A stretch of 64,000 bases of DNA from Timema cristinae (GCA_039000515.1 JBCFYV010000935.1:64327109-64391108); one strand, 5' to 3'; positions 19,398 through 31,700 are shown, counted from the first letter of the stretch. The notes: generated from the sequence alone by a model not told the origin. A program made the numbers and translations.

Positions 19398-19645
19398 TTA
19401 GCACCACGTCTTACTACCCGTTCGGGTTATACGCTTTAAGTACTAATTACGTTAATGGATTAGGAATTAGGAAGATTGAATTAAAGGAAGTGAACCCGCA
19501 TTTGCGTGGAGGGAGAGTGGAAAACCATTTAAGAACCCCCCCCCCCCCAGTTCACCCGACCGAGATTCAAACCTCGATCTCCCCGTCCTCAGCAGTCGAG
19601 CTCAACACGACTAGCGCGTTAGCCAACTACGCCACCGAGGCGGGT
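19398..19645 (-). mobile_element. SINE family A, near full-length
   Basis: From the tail (TAGCACCACGTCTTACTACC) to the tRNA-like head (TAACGCGCTAGTCGTGTTGA on the minus strand). It contains a C homopolymer near 19538-19548. Confidence 0.9.
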
Positions 19646-20329
19646 ATAAAAAAAAATTGTTGAAGAGGCAACAGTTGAACCAAATGGAACAGTGCTCCGC
19701 ACAGACTCGCTCCTTTATCTGAATTATACTTAAAGCTCGTAAGTTATGTGAAACAAGATAATATACACTACTACAGAAACATATTGAGGAAAAAGTAGTG
19801 GATGTGTTCAGCAAAGACCCAGACATCAATTTTTAAAATATATTTATCATCCTATCTCTCAGAAACTAATGATTTAGTAAAAATATATTTGAAATAAAGG
19901 GTTTATTTTTTATTTTTGACAGTACTACATTTTGCCATGCTAAGTTATTTCGTATCTCAAAGCGGAGATAAGATAACAATTGAGGATCTATCCGTCAATT
20001 TAAAGAACTCTCCAGATCATTTTGCCAAGAAAATTAGATGTACCATTTTGCTTGTAAAGTTATAAGTCCTAACAATAAATTTTAGTCAAAATCGTTAAAA
20101 GAAATTTTAAGTAAAACAATTTTTTGTTCTCTTTTTGATCTTAATTTTGGTACTGGATACCTAATTTCAAAAACTCCTCGGATGAACCTTATGAGAACCA
20201 AGATATGAAATCGCTGATGTGTCCCCACCCATTGTTAAAACAACTGACCGCGTGTTTTCGCTCATATTGCCAGTGGCCGCCGCGGCCGGGTGCGCGTCGA
20301 GTCCGTCATAAAACGCCATTCATACTTAG

Positions 20330-20935
20330 ACCGATTCTACACTAGAGGTTAGAACGCGGCGGTTTTGCCGCTAGCTTATGCCCCTAAATTCTTGAATCTA
20401 CATCTGACCGTCAAAACGCGACTGTTAAACAGCTACCATAACGCTACTGATTCTACACTAGCGGTTTAAAAATGGACATTATACAGGCCGGCTGTTTTGT
20501 GGGACTTATTTTGTTAGAGGAAATTCGTCAACGATACGTTGGTGGACTCACCCTACATTATCTAACCGTCTCTCAACAGGACAGTTTCATATTATGTTTA
20601 TGAATCCCAGAGAGAATTATTTTTGTATTATAGAATGTTTGTGGTTTTATTTGGTGAATTACTTGGTTTAGTGAATGAAAATATTGCAAAACGTGATACC
20701 ATCTTGAGGAAAAGTATTTTTTATTCCTGCTGAAAGACTTGTTGTGACATTGAGGCACAACTGCCTGTTAACGCCGGCTGTAGTTTGATTCGCGTTTCTA
20801 CCGCTATGTGGTTTTAACGCCTCCAGAGGTAACGGTCTAGACGACAACTTATTTTCTCTAACTTGATAACAAGGGTTTCGTTCAAAGGAGTAGTTGTTAG
20901 CGTTTTAACCGCTAGTGCAGAATAGACCATAAGAT
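20330..20935. mobile_element. Candidate MITE with TTCTACACTAG-type ends
   Basis: The left end GACCGATTCTACACTAGAGG and the inverse of the right end (GGTCTATTCTGCACTAGCGG) match at 16 of 20. A second copy of the terminal motif, ATTCTACACTAGCGGTTTAA, lies inside at about 20451. Internal GC-rich patches contain GCCGGCTGT twice. No transposase was found. Confidence 0.6.
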
Positions 20936-20980
20936 TAATTTCTCTTAAGGGCGTTAACACCAGAAACATCATCAAACGAG

Positions 20981-21200
20981 CTTCGGTGCCCGCATAGTCT
21001 CACGCGCTACTCTCGCAATGGACTAGACTGCCGATGACAGGGAGATCGGTGTTCGATACCAGTCGGTTGCACTTAGGGAGGTTTTTCCTGAATAATTTTC
21101 CACTCTTACGGGTGCAATTCCTTTAAATTCAACCTTTCTCGCCCATAGCACATTAGAGAAATTAGTACATAGGTGTATAACCCGAACGGGTAGTAATACT
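20981..21200 (+). mobile_element. SINE family A copy
   Basis: Head CTTCGGTGCCCGCATAGTCT with TACTCTCGCAATGGACTAGA, ending at the tail TATAACCCGAACGGGTAGTA. Confidence 0.85.
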
Positions 21201-21445
21201 TGATACCAAAATGAAAGTAGTAAAGAAACAAATGAATCGGAGCCTTTGTAGACTCGTTATGTTCATAAATCATGTTTCAATTTTTTATTATCAATATGTT
21301 AGTTAAAACAATTTTAAGGTTAGCCCAACATTTCTCCCCCCACCCTCTATTCTCTGTCTTTCTTAACTACCCCTCCCCCAGCCCCGTGCCCCCTTATGAT
21401 AACCCACTCGTCTCTTAACACACAATATTTGAATAATAATAATAT

Positions 21446-21692
21446 TTAGCACCGCGTCTTACTAACCGTTCGGGTTATACGCTTTAATTACTAATTACAC
21501 TAATGGATTAGGAATTGGGAAGGTTAAATTAGAGGAAGTGAACCTACATTTGCGTGGAGGGAGAGTGGAAAACCATTTAGGGAAAACCACTCCCAGTTCA
21601 CCCGACCGAGATTCGAACCTCGATCTCCCCGTCCTCAGCAGTCGAGCTCAACACGACAAGCGCGTTAGACAACTACGCCACCGAGGCGGGTC
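21446..21692 (-). mobile_element. SINE family A copy with TAAT end
   Basis: Tail TAGCACCGCGTCTTACTAAC follows an ATAATAATAAT run; the head ends at GCCACCGAGGCGGGT. Confidence 0.9.
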
Positions 21693-22768
21693 ACAATATT
21701 TTGAAGTACAATAGGCTCTAGGTGTAACCTCTACAATTTAACCACTTCACCGCAAGCCACCACTGCGAAAAATTTTCTTACTCAAAATTTCCCAGAAAAT
21801 GTTAATCTCTATTTTCCAACACAAGACATGGGTTTACTCAGCCGTTTCCTTTTTAAAATAAGTCAAGATAGAAGAATAGTTTTTTGTAATTTTAAGAAAA
21901 TACAAACACATTTACTAGCGCTCAACATTGATAGTAAATTACTATACTATTGTTGTTGGTAAGCCTATCTATTATAAGTGACAGCCACTCAACATATTAT
22001 GAATATATTAAAGACGTTTTAGTAGCTTTTGTGTCAGATAGGGTCTTTCCTACGAGTACTCTACTATACGTCTATTACAGTGAGGTCTTATGACGAGGAA
22101 ATGTTTGTTATTGTTGTCCCAATGAGTCAAGAGAGAGTACTGAATGGGGTGCTTTCGAACACTCGACAGCTTCAACCCTAGTTCTACCCTGCAATTAGAG
22201 TTCAAATTAAAGATTGACGTAGGTCTATTGCTCTATAGTCTTCGGAAAGATGATGATGATGATGATGATGAAATATTGCTATTGTTATCCCAAGAATTCG
22301 GGGAGAATGATAACATTTTTTTGTATCAAGAATGAAACCACAAGGAACATACATTTTAATAAAAGTACATTTACTTTCTAATGAAGAAAAATTTCGAGAA
22401 TATTTAGTTTCACGTAATTTGTTTGATAAAATTATATCATAGGTTCATAATGATAATTTAAGCGCGAAATTTTGTTATGTTGAATCCAATTTTTGTGAAG
22501 GAAAAAAAAACTTGACTTGGCTCAATGACAATTAAAATTTAATATAAGTTATTATTATGTTTCTTAAAAAAAAATTAAACGACGGTTGAACCATACATTT
22601 ATTAAACCGCAATCTCTTTACAAATAAACACCACAATCTCAACCCAAAAATTCTTTAATTATAATTATTGTCTTTTAATTCTTATCGCTAAACTGATTAA
22701 GAATTGGTCGACCTCTCACTAGCTATTAGCTTTACGTCTAGCTCAGCGAAATTATTTGTCTCCCTGAC

Positions 22769-23262
22769 ACGACACAGTACTGTGAGAGTGAATGGAGACA
22801 GGACACAGTCCTGTGAGAGTGAATTGAGACAGGACACAGTCCTGTGAGAGTGAATGGAGACAGGACAAGTCCTGTGAGAGTGAATGGCCACACGACACAG
22901 CCGGCACAGTCCTGTGAGTGAATGGCGACAGGACACAGTCCTGCGAGAGGGAATTGAGACAGGACACAGTCCTGTGAGAGTGAATGGAGACAGGACACAG
23001 TCCTGTGAGAGTGAATTGCGACAGGACACAGTCCTGTGAGAGTGAATTGAGACAGGACACAGTCCTGTGAGAGTGAATGGCCACACGACACAGCCGGCAC
23101 AGTCCTGTGAGTGAATGGCGACAGGACACAGTCCTGCGAGAGGGAATTGCGACACGACACAGTACTGTGAGAGTGAATGGAGACAGGACACAGTCCTGTG
23201 AGAGTGAATGGAGACACGACACAGTACTGTGAGAGTGAATGGCGACACGGCACAGCCGGCGG
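22769..23262. repeat. Minisatellite M2, 31-bp palindrome-bearing unit
   Basis: About 16 units, each with ACAGGACACAGTCCTGT (7-bp inverse arms around ACA) followed by GAGAGTGAATGGAG. A variant block with CGACACAGCCGGCACAGTCC recurs at 22886 and 23080, about 195 bp apart. All six frames are open for long stretches because the unit lacks stops, so the roughly 180-residue frames here are not evidence of genes. Confidence 0.97.
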
Positions 23263-23479
23263 AGGGTTCTCAACCAACCCGGACACAAAATGTCCTGGAA
23301 ATAAGGTGGTTTCTTGCTGCGCCGCTTTACGCTAATATACAATATTACTAGCCATTTATATTTACATAGCCTGGTTAAAATAAACGCGACATAATTGTAG
23401 GTAATGTATTTACAAACGTTGTTTTTTAGTCAATTAATTTTATTCCAAACACACATAATATTAGTTGTTATTCTACATT

Positions 23480-23670
23480 GCTAAAACTCCCGGGTTCAAT
23501 TTCTGGCTCGGCCGAATTTTTTTATCACTGATGAAATGCAGGTTACCCTTTCACAGCTTGGTGAAATAACCGCCAGGAGGTGCTGGAAGTTGTGTATGTT
23601 CTAGTTTATAAGTCGTGTGCTGATATGATTAATCAATCAGTTCAGAAAGTGCACGTTAAATAGGCCTTGA
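23480..23670 (+). mobile_element. SINE family C, head-truncated
   Basis: Begins with a B-box-like CCCGGGTTCAATTTCTGG and continues with the family C body and the end GATTAATCAATCAGTTCAGA. Confidence 0.7.
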
Positions 23671-23768
23671 ATAAATTAACAATTTAATTTACTTATTAAG
23701 TATAAGGTATAGCTTATTAGAGAAATTGGGATTGTCCTTTATTCAACAAATCCAAATATTTAAAACAC

Positions 23769-24058
23769 ACCTGGCGGTCTAGGAGTAAGGTGTTGGACTT
23801 CTCTGCTGGAGTCCGGGGTTCAATCCTCAGTCCCGGCACAGATTTATCTGATTGCCAAACCCTTCCTTCACCTCTGACAAGTCATGTGGGGAATGCCAGG
23901 CCTCCACCGTGGTTCGGATCCCACGTTAAACTGTAGGTCCTCCATTTCATCTCACAATAAACCTACCATTACACATTAGCGTAAGTGCGTATAACCCGAA
24001 CGGGTAGTAAGACGCGGTGCTAATAATGATAATAATAATAATAATAATAATAATAATT
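23769..24058 (+). mobile_element. SINE family B, full-length with (TAA)n end and target duplication
   Basis: Head TGGCGGTCTAGGAGTAAGGT, B box GGGGTTCAATCCTCAGTCC, body to the tail AACCCGAACGGGTAGTAAGA, then a (TAA)n run. It is flanked by TTTAAAACACAC on the left and TTTAAAACAAAC on the right, an 11-of-12 duplication expected from LINE-type insertion. Confidence 0.92.
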
Positions 24059-24239
24059 TAAAACAAACACATGTAATGCATAAGATTACATAGTAGAACA
24101 AGTTTTTATCTTAGTAAATAACGGAGATAAGAATCATATGTAAACAGTTTTATGTCAACCTGTGCCTTAGGTTATCATATTCCTACAAATATATCGAAAA
24201 TATTTGTCAACCCTAGTGGTGAGACTCAAAACATGAGTT

Positions 24240-24560
24240 GTTTTGTTTTTCAGGCGCAAAGCACAAGCGGGGGGAAGTTATTAGCACCTAGGACCTGCAT
24301 CGCGGGAAGAATCATCCCTGAGAAGTATTCGAACCAAAGTCTCGACGATATCTCGGCGTGTTATTGAGCCCAGGGTCGCGGGCGTGTGGGCGAGAGAAGG
24401 AGGTTGTGTGTGGCCAGGTTGTCATGGCAACCACCGTCAATAACCTGCCACCTCCACCACTACCACGTCATCACAGCACTAGTTCACTACTAATCTACAT
24501 CCTCTCGTGGTGGTTATAAATATAGCCTACTGCTTGCTCGCATATCTAACGACTGGAATC
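24240..24560. promoter_or_regulatory. GC-richer island with X-box-like palindrome and TATA-like site
   Basis: A strong acceptor-like TTTGTTTTTCAG precedes a CpG-containing segment. GTTGTCATGGCAAC (24418-24431) fits the RFX X-box pattern, and TTATAAATA lies about 90 bp further on the plus strand (near 24513). No conserved coding sequence was recognised. Either a promoter or enhancer, or the edge of an unrecognised exon. Confidence 0.35.
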
Positions 24561-24621
24561 CGAACCACACTGTACGGGTGCTCAAATAAACTCACACATA
24601 GCTAGAGGTTGAAATTGTTTC

Positions 24622-25090
24622 GCAGTGGCGGCTTGCGGCCTAATGAATAGGTGAAGGAACTAGGATGGGGTACGCGGTGCTTGAAGAGCCTATTATATGG
24701 TGTATATTCAACTTGACCAATTAAATTCCCTGATTTCCCCTGAACATTTCCTGACATTCCCGACTCAAAAATATGATACACCCTTCTATCCCTCCCCCCG
24801 AGATTTTTGTCAATATTTTTTTATGAATAATAATAAGTTTTAAAATGTAAATAAACAGTTTTTATTTGTATTAACAGTCTAGAGGGACTAGAGAAATTAT
24901 AAAATATATTAGCCTATACAGCTACAGAAAAAAAGTTTGAATCACAATGTAATTTAATGATTATTTTATTTCATATTTTAATTAAAACTACATTTTCCAG
25001 GATATTTCTTTTTTGTAATTTACCAAATTCGCGGTTGATTCCAATTTTCCCTGAATTTCCCGGATGGTAGACACCCACCCTGGTATATAA
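24622..25090. repeat. Decayed repeats: hAT-like end and TTCCCTGA-type repeat
   Basis: CGCAGTGGCGGCTTGCGG at 24621 resembles a hAT terminus; its near-inverse CCGCAAGCCACCACTGCG is at 21751-21768, but the two face outward and are not ends of one element. The following sequence is rich in CCCTGATTTCCCCTGA-like motifs, also met near 51025-51070. Confidence 0.45.
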
Positions 25091-25917
25091 TGTGCGGAGG
25101 AGGGAAACAAAATATTTTATCACCAACATTTGCGGTTAGAGGGTGTCATGTGGTCAGCAAAACGAGCTCATCAGGCGTTAATCACAGTTTTAAAGAGCGA
25201 AGCTGCTACTTTATTATTCACGTAGTTATTCATTTGTTATCACGAGGCCGTTCCAAACCCATTGCTTAAAAGAAAAATCTGTAAGTGCCGGGGATCGATC
25301 TCTGGACTTCTGGATCTGTAGCCCAGGAACTATACCACAGTGGCGGTCACTAAACCGAATCCAAACAAAATTAATAATGTCAATTAAAGCTGAACATTTT
25401 CCGGTAAAATGTTCAGATCAATGAATCCCAGAGGAAGGGAATGTATTAGTTTAAACGCTGATTATAATATTGAGGTATTAACATATCTGGGGTCTACAGC
25501 AGACCCAACGTTAGTGACACAGTCAACCACCCTAACGCTGTAATCGATACGCGAGTAGAAAACCGGGAATCCCAGTTATTGCTTTATTGAAACTCATTTG
25601 GGTGTTAACGTCTTCGGGAGAAATTAAACCTGGACTATGCATTCGTTACATTTAAATAGCTACATTTTTTCCAGATAAAAAATTGAAAAATTTTCAAAAT
25701 AAATAAATAAGAGAATTTTCTGTTGAAAATAAGAGAGAATTTTTCTGTTGAAAATGAGAGATAATTTTCTGTCTCGCATCTGGAGCTTTAAAGAGCACTT
25801 TGTCAACTCTGCTGCTGTCAAAGGACCTAAGGTTCAAATCTCTGCCGAGGATCGAAAATCTGTGGAATGACGTATTTTATGCTTTTCATTATATTTAACA
25901 AAAGTTTTATTTCTATT

Positions 25918-26175
25918 ATTTTAGAATCACGTTTTACTACACGTTCAATTTATACTCTAATGTAGTCTAGAGAATTACGCTAAAGAGTTAGGGATTAGAA
26001 AGGTTATATTTAGAGGAATTATACCTGCATTTGCGTAAAGGGAGTGTGGAAAGCCACTTTAAAAAACACTTCAGTACACCCGACCGAGATTAGAACCTCT
26101 ATCTCTTTGTCATCGGCAGTTTAGTCCGCTGCGAGAGTAACGTGCTAAGACCATGCAGCCACCGATGCGGGTCGT
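25918..26175 (-). mobile_element. SINE family A, diverged
   Basis: Tail-like AATCACGTTTTACTACACGT, body with CTGCATTTGCGTAAAGGGAG, head ending GCAGCCACCGATGCGGGT. Confidence 0.8.
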
Positions 26176-26329
26176 GGAATAGGTTGTTTGCAAACGTGTC
26201 GAAAGTATCCAACATTTTGAAACATTACTATACGTCTGACAAGAACAAGTTTAATGTTACCTACAAGTAAAAGTTAAATGTAGTCATTCGTAATAATTTA
26301 AAACATAACTGTGTTCTAATTTAGAGTAT

Positions 26330-26972
26330 GCATATGAAATGCTGGCATTGCTGACCAAAAATAAACAAGAGACGCATGAAATGATGGACCGACTGGTAGA
26401 GACAGGGAGAAGATATGTCATGGCAATCAACATTGAGAAGTCAAAAGTGATGGTGATTTTCAAAAACTGAAGAGCCGCTGAAAATCAATATTGGAACTCA
26501 GGAGATGGAAAACAAGGAGCAGTTCAAGTACCTGAGAAGTCTGCTGAGAAAGGATGTCTACTGCACCAAAGACATTAGGTCAAGGATCGCCATGGCCAAG
26601 GAGGCTTTCAAGAAGAGGTTACTGCTGACCAGCAAGTTGAGTTTGGAACTGAGGAAGAAACTGATGAAATGAAACATTTGGAGCATCACGCTGTATGGAG
26701 CAGAAACTGGGACTCTGAGGAAGATGGAAAAGAGATATTTGGAGAGCTTTGAAATGTGGAGCTGGAGAAGACTTGAGAATATCAGGTGGACAAATGAACG
26801 AGTCCTAAGAAGAGTGGGTGAGAAGAGAACTATTTTGGATGCGATCCTTCAGTGCGAAGAAAACTGGATCGGACACATCCTTAGGAGGAACTGTCTTCTG
26901 TATGACGTCATAGAAGGAAAGGTTGAGGGAAAGAGGAGCTTAGGAAGGAGGAGGTCTAAGTTCACTGATTAA
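26330..26972 (+). mobile_element. Non-LTR retrotransposon relic, RT C-terminal half
   Basis: Plus-strand frames joined across shifts read INIEKSKVM, KEQFKYLRSLL (the YLG-type motif), SITLYGAETGTLRKMEK (the LYG-x-E-T-W motif), then an intact 82-codon piece with WTNERVLRRVGEKRT and ENWIGHILRRNCLL, ending SLGRRRSKF. It corresponds to the thumb and C-terminal domain of insect LINE ORF2. At least one in-frame stop and two shifts make it non-functional. Confidence 0.85.
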
Positions 26973-27599
26973 AGGAATAGACCTGTCGTGAGACAGAATT
27001 AATTATTAATTGAGTTAATTGTTAGAAGACTTCTTTCTGGAGTAGTGATGGAAAACCACAGTTTACCCCTTTCCAAACGCAGCAGGTAAGAAGTTTGTCC
27101 TATATTGTGAAAGGCAGTTCTATAACTATAAAGTCAAGATGGCCGAGTGAATATAATTCAAATATCTACATCCCAGAAATTACAAAACCTCTCAAAATAA
27201 TAATTGTTTAAAACAACAGACTTTTTCGTTTCCAATTAAAATCACAACCTTTCTTGTTCCCCCCCCCCCCTCTGTACAGCTAGAGAAACACGGGAAAACC
27301 ATTAAAATACAACAACTTTTTTTATCTGAACGTTCCCAATGATGAGATGACATTTCAAACTGGGGGGGGGAGGGGCGACGAAAGGCGGGGAAGTTTGGGA
27401 ATCAATTTATAAGGTCTCCTCTTGTGGTACGGCACAACCGGTTTATTCAAATCAGTTTTTATGGAAAACACTACAATTAATCGTTCATATCTTCCCCTGG
27501 ATAACACCTACAGCCCAATTTTTCTAGGAATATCTTTACCTGACAGCTAGGGAGATGATATAACTACTTCCATGTGTGCATATGTCAAATCATGTGAGA

Positions 27600-27620
27600 G
27601 ATATATATATATATATATAG
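27600..27620. repeat. (AT)n microsatellite
   Basis: A short AT dinucleotide run. Confidence 0.9.
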
Positions 27621-28158
27621 TAATTATATTATAAACGCCTTCAAAACAACACAGTGAAATGTTATCAATTTTGGCCGCATAAAAGTATGTTTGTATTTTC
27701 TGAAAGGCCCTTTATAAGAAAAGTGGGTTGTAGCTTAGGTAGGTAATACAGTGTGAGCTAAACATCAGAGCGTGGTGTGGTTATTCTGTTTTTTTAAATA
27801 GTTAAATTAATACCAGTTAAACTATTTTATCAAATACAATAAAAATATAAAATAATTATTTTAAAATTAAAAAGACAATCTATTAAACTGATCTAGATGT
27901 CTTAGTTGTCGAAGGAAGAGTTTTAAAAAAAAAATCCCAATTCTACAAGTTTTCTGGTTCTCTCGTCTTTTATCTTATTTCTCAGATAGACGGTTGTAAG
28001 ATGGGCTCTTAATAGAGTCAGGTATGGATTAATATAAACTATTCACAAGTGAAAAAAACAAGATGAATTTAACGTAACAATGACATCATTAAAGACGCCG
28101 CCTATCACAAAGCTGAGACGCATTACAAGATGTCGACATGTAGACATTATGGCTTAGG

Positions 28159-29096
28159 CCAGACGAGCTGTAAAATACTGCCAAAATCCGCAGTGAAATA
28201 AAGACGGAAAATGCACCCAAAAGATTCGAATGGAGCCGGCTACACAACGCTGTAAACCACTGCTTAGTTAGAAGTTCGTGTCCCAGACGAAGAGGCCTGG
28301 CCCACAGACAAATAATATACCCAGACTCTCAACTTCCAGGTTAAAATGGTTGTCAGCTTGAGTCGTTCACCACTAGGATCGCTGTGGTTAGTCCTATCAT
28401 CACCAGCAGTGACACTAGCGCAGCCCAGTGTTGAAGGACTCAAGTTGACAAAAAGAGCGCAGCGAAACCCCCGTAAGGTTGAGTGTCTGTTTCTTACTTG
28501 TCTGAGGCCCAGGGCCCATAATTCTGGCGACAGTTTACAGCGAAAGAGTGACCGCACATTAGTATTGTGTAGCGGCGTTATATTCCTGCCTGGTGTGTTC
28601 TCTTTATTTGGTTTACCATTTTGTTCAAAAAATTTATATCCATTCAGTAGATGGCAAGCACATATTATTGAGGTACAGAAATATCCATGTGTGTATAAAG
28701 TGTGGAAAGCACAAAAACTGCGATTTGAAGCTGCAATGTTGGTACAGAGTAACGGAAGCTATTAGCAGGAGATTTTTGGGATGGATTCCTTTTTGAAAAA
28801 AAAATAATAATAATAATAATTTGGTAGTAGTCAAACGAATTAATTCACATTCGATAAAACTAAAAGAATTTTATAAGGTAGCTACAGTTTCAGTTTTTCA
28901 TGACCACTTTCTCTTTTTAGACGGTGCTAACATCGGACAAGTAACACGCAAAACGCAATTTGACATAAGAATTCATCACCTTTATCATTTTCAGAGCTGT
29001 AGCCAAAAGGTACTTGTTGCTAGTGTAGCGTTAAGAAGCAGCACTACAGAGCGTTATTTTACTGCCGTTTAGGACAGTATTTTACAGCTCGTCAGG
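28159..29096. mobile_element. Non-autonomous DNA transposon, about 938 bp
   Basis: The left end CCAGACGAGCTGTAAAATAC and the inverse of the right end (CCTGACGAGCTGTAAAATAC) match at 19 of 20, and similarity continues inward for about 45 bp. The interior has open frames of up to 139 codons on the plus strand with no recognisable domain. The right end lies only a few bases from the start of minisatellite M3. Confidence 0.8.
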
Positions 29097-29099
29097 CCG

Positions 29100-29902
29100 T
29101 AACACATAGCTCTCCTATGTAACACCATGTAGACATTAGAGCTCCTCATATAACACCATGTAGACACTAGAGCTCCCCATGTAACACCATGTAGACATTA
29201 GAGCTCCCCATGTAACACCACGTAGACACTAGAGCTCCTCATATAACACCATGTAGACATTAGAGGTCCCCATGTAACACCATGTAGACACTAGAGCTCA
29301 TATAACACCATGTAGACATTAGAGGTCCCCATGTAACACCATGTAGATATTAGAGCTCCCCATGTAACACCATGTAGACATTAGAGCTCCCCATGTAACA
29401 CCATGTAGATATTAGAGCTCCCCATATAACACCATGTAGACATTAGAGCTCACATCATGTAACACCATGTATACATTAGAGCTCCCCCATATAACACCAT
29501 GTAGACATTAGAGGTCCCCATGTAACACCATGTAGACATTAGAGCTCCCCCATGTAACACCGTGTAGACATTAGAGCTCACATCATGTAACACCATGTAG
29601 ACATTAGAGCTCTCCCATGTAACACCATGTAGACATTAGAGCTCTCCCATGTAACACCATGTAGACATTAGAGCTCCCCATGTAACACCATGTAGACATT
29701 AGAGCTCTCCCATGTAACACCATGTAGACAGTAGAGCTCTCCCATGTAACACCATGTAGACATTAGAGGTCCCCATGTAACACCATGTAGACATTAGAGC
29801 TCTCCCATGTAACACCATGTAGACATTAGAGCTCCCCATGTAACACCATGTAGACATTAGAGCTCTCCCATGTAACACCATGTAGACAGTAGAGCTCTCT
29901 AC
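29100..29902. repeat. Minisatellite M3, 31-bp unit, left array
   Basis: About 26 units containing CATGTAACACCATGTAGACA then TTAGAGCTCC. Unit length varies from 29 to 33. This unit is the exact inverse complement of that in the array at 32660-34832. Confidence 0.98.
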
Positions 29903-30547
29903 GTGGTTTATAGATGAGCCCACTGCTATACATTACCTACGTATTCTCTTGTGTGCGTGTGTGTGTCATCAAACATAGTTCATTGTTATTAAACAAGTTA
30001 GACCTTCCAAGTCAATTGAGAAGGTGGCACAGGTGATGCAGGCCAATTTAAAATACAAATGGTACTAGTCTCCTTGATTACATAGCATGCACGTACAGTC
30101 CTAGACAAGAGTACACCTACAATGAGTCTGCGTGGAGGATATCCCTGCAACCTATGTAGCACCAACGGAATGTTTGTTAACTGTGCCCGATCAGCTGTTT
30201 CTAGGCTCTACATGTTTTGCAAAATGCGAGTTAAACAACGATTACGTAATATGCAGGCTATAATATGAAGTCCAACAGAGCCGTCACTTCAAGGTCGAAG
30301 CTTGTTAGCACCTATTCGAACAAATACAAACATACGCTTCCGATGTACGTAGATTGACTCTTAATCAAAAAAATAACTATGTTGAATTATTGTGTTGCAT
30401 AAGATTTTATCGCCACTTAAGGTGGCGATGTAAAGGACGCAAGAAAAGTAAAATGTTTTTGCAGTGTTTATATAACAAAATATGTTTTTGTTTAAATAAA
30501 TCGAATCCTACTTCAGTACAACCAAAGAGACTAATTTTCTTCTCGTA

Positions 30548-30682
30548 GTGACATCAAAAGTTGTTAAATTCCTGTCAAGAATGTCATAACAATTTTTTTT
30601 TTAAATTATCTTCATTTAAAAAGTTTGTCATCTAATGCCGCTATGCTCATGACAGATATTCAACAACTGTTGATATCACCGT
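30548..30682. repeat. Palindromic MITE-like element
   Basis: GTGACATCAAAAGTTGTTAA near 30547 is the approximate inverse of TCAACAACTGTTGATATCAC at 30659-30678. A related sequence, GGTGATATCAACAGTTGTTG, is at 10623-10642 in a FOXN3 intron. Upstream at 30409-30430 is a separate small hairpin, ATCGCCAC-TTAAG-GTGGCGAT. Confidence 0.55.
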
Positions 30683-31069
30683 GGGAAGAAAATTAGACTC
30701 TTATGTTTCTATTGGAACAATATTGAATTTATTTTGACTAAAAATCTGTTTTGATATTAAAACTGCATCCCCACATTTAGCAAGTCAATCTGACGTTATT
30801 TTGATTTAGGCAGATGAGCTTTCAAAACATGTTTCTAGGTCAATTTTCTCTCTTTTTTTTAATGGTTCATATAAAATGTAAATAGAAACTAATTTTTTTA
30901 AATTAGATGATAAATCACTTTGTTAAATTAATATTAATTCATGATAAAATTGACAGATGTTCTCAAAGTTTTAATAAAAGCTAAAATAATCCATTAAAAT
31001 GGCAAATTTTGGGTTTTCCAGTTTCCCTCGTTGGTTGTGATTCGGAGGCATTTTGTGCTAACTACCAAA

Positions 31070-31102
31070 GAACCCAAACGGGTAGTAAGACGCGGAGCTA
31101 AA
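31070..31102 (+). mobile_element. Solo SINE 3' tail
   Basis: AACCCAAACGGGTAGTAAGA and CGCGGAGCTA without a recognisable head. Confidence 0.7.
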
Positions 31103-31408
31103 AAACAACAACTCCAACTTAACTACCAAATTTTAAAAAAACCAACTGAATGACAATTTTTAAAATAATTAAGTATATAGAGATTTAAATACAATTTTTG
31201 CCGACCTTACCCAACCTAATACATCAAAACTTAACACCACAGGCATGATTTAGCAAACATCGGACCGGCAATAGCTGGAATCGAAACAGGTTCTTACAGA
31301 TCTAGTGTCTTCACGGAAACAAGCAGCAGAACAAAAAGTTATTTTTCCAAGAACGCGTGTCTTCGAGTGTACAATTGAGAAAGTATAAACTTGGGACGGA
31401 CAGTGAAT

Positions 31409-31638
31409 CTACAGTAGCTCCATGGCTTCTTTGGTGCTGACTGACAGCTCACAGTTGTCTTATGACGGTCAACATTTAGGTATAATACCTAAATGTTGAC
31501 TGTCAGAAGTGACAGATGATAAACACATGTTTTTTTGCAGATCATATGGTTCGGCGTAGGGATACATAGTTTAGTCTGGTAACTTTTCAAAGCCGTCAGG
31601 TGACAGTCAGCACCAAAGAAGCCATGGGGCTACTGTAG
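31409..31638. mobile_element. Foldback/MITE 'G', copy 1 (230 bp)
   Basis: Ends CTACAGTAGC...GCTACTGTAG, with inverse arms continuing through CATGGCTTCTTTGGTGCTGA and a second, internal perfect palindrome at 31468-31500 (GTCAACATTTAGGTAT and its inverse, one base between). A related copy is at 38479-38746. Confidence 0.88.
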
Positions 31639-31643
31639 ATTGA

Positions 31644-31658
31644 CTTACGCGTGCGTGC

Positions 31659-31696
<38 letters not shown>
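31644..31696. repeat. (GTGC/GT)n microsatellite
   Basis: CGTGCGTGCGTG changing into a pure GT run directly beside MITE G. Confidence 0.95.

Positions 31697-31700
<4 letters not shown>

Noticed and set aside
22697..23342. Three overlapping frames of 182-196 codons
   Set aside because: Same reason: the M2 unit of 31 bp has no stop in these frames, so the peptide rotates through all registers.
24152..24367. 71-codon plus-strand frame with a good acceptor before 24253
   Set aside because: No recognisable domain, and the following sequence offers no donor in frame before the stop; kept only as a possible regulatory island.
21751..24638. A 2.9-kb transposon bounded by CAGTGG(C/T)GGCTTGCGG
   Set aside because: The two ends face outward rather than inward, so they belong to separate relics.
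28346..28765. 139-codon plus-strand frame
   Set aside because: Lies inside a DNA transposon with terminal inverse repeats, has no recognisable domain and overlaps other frames on both strands.
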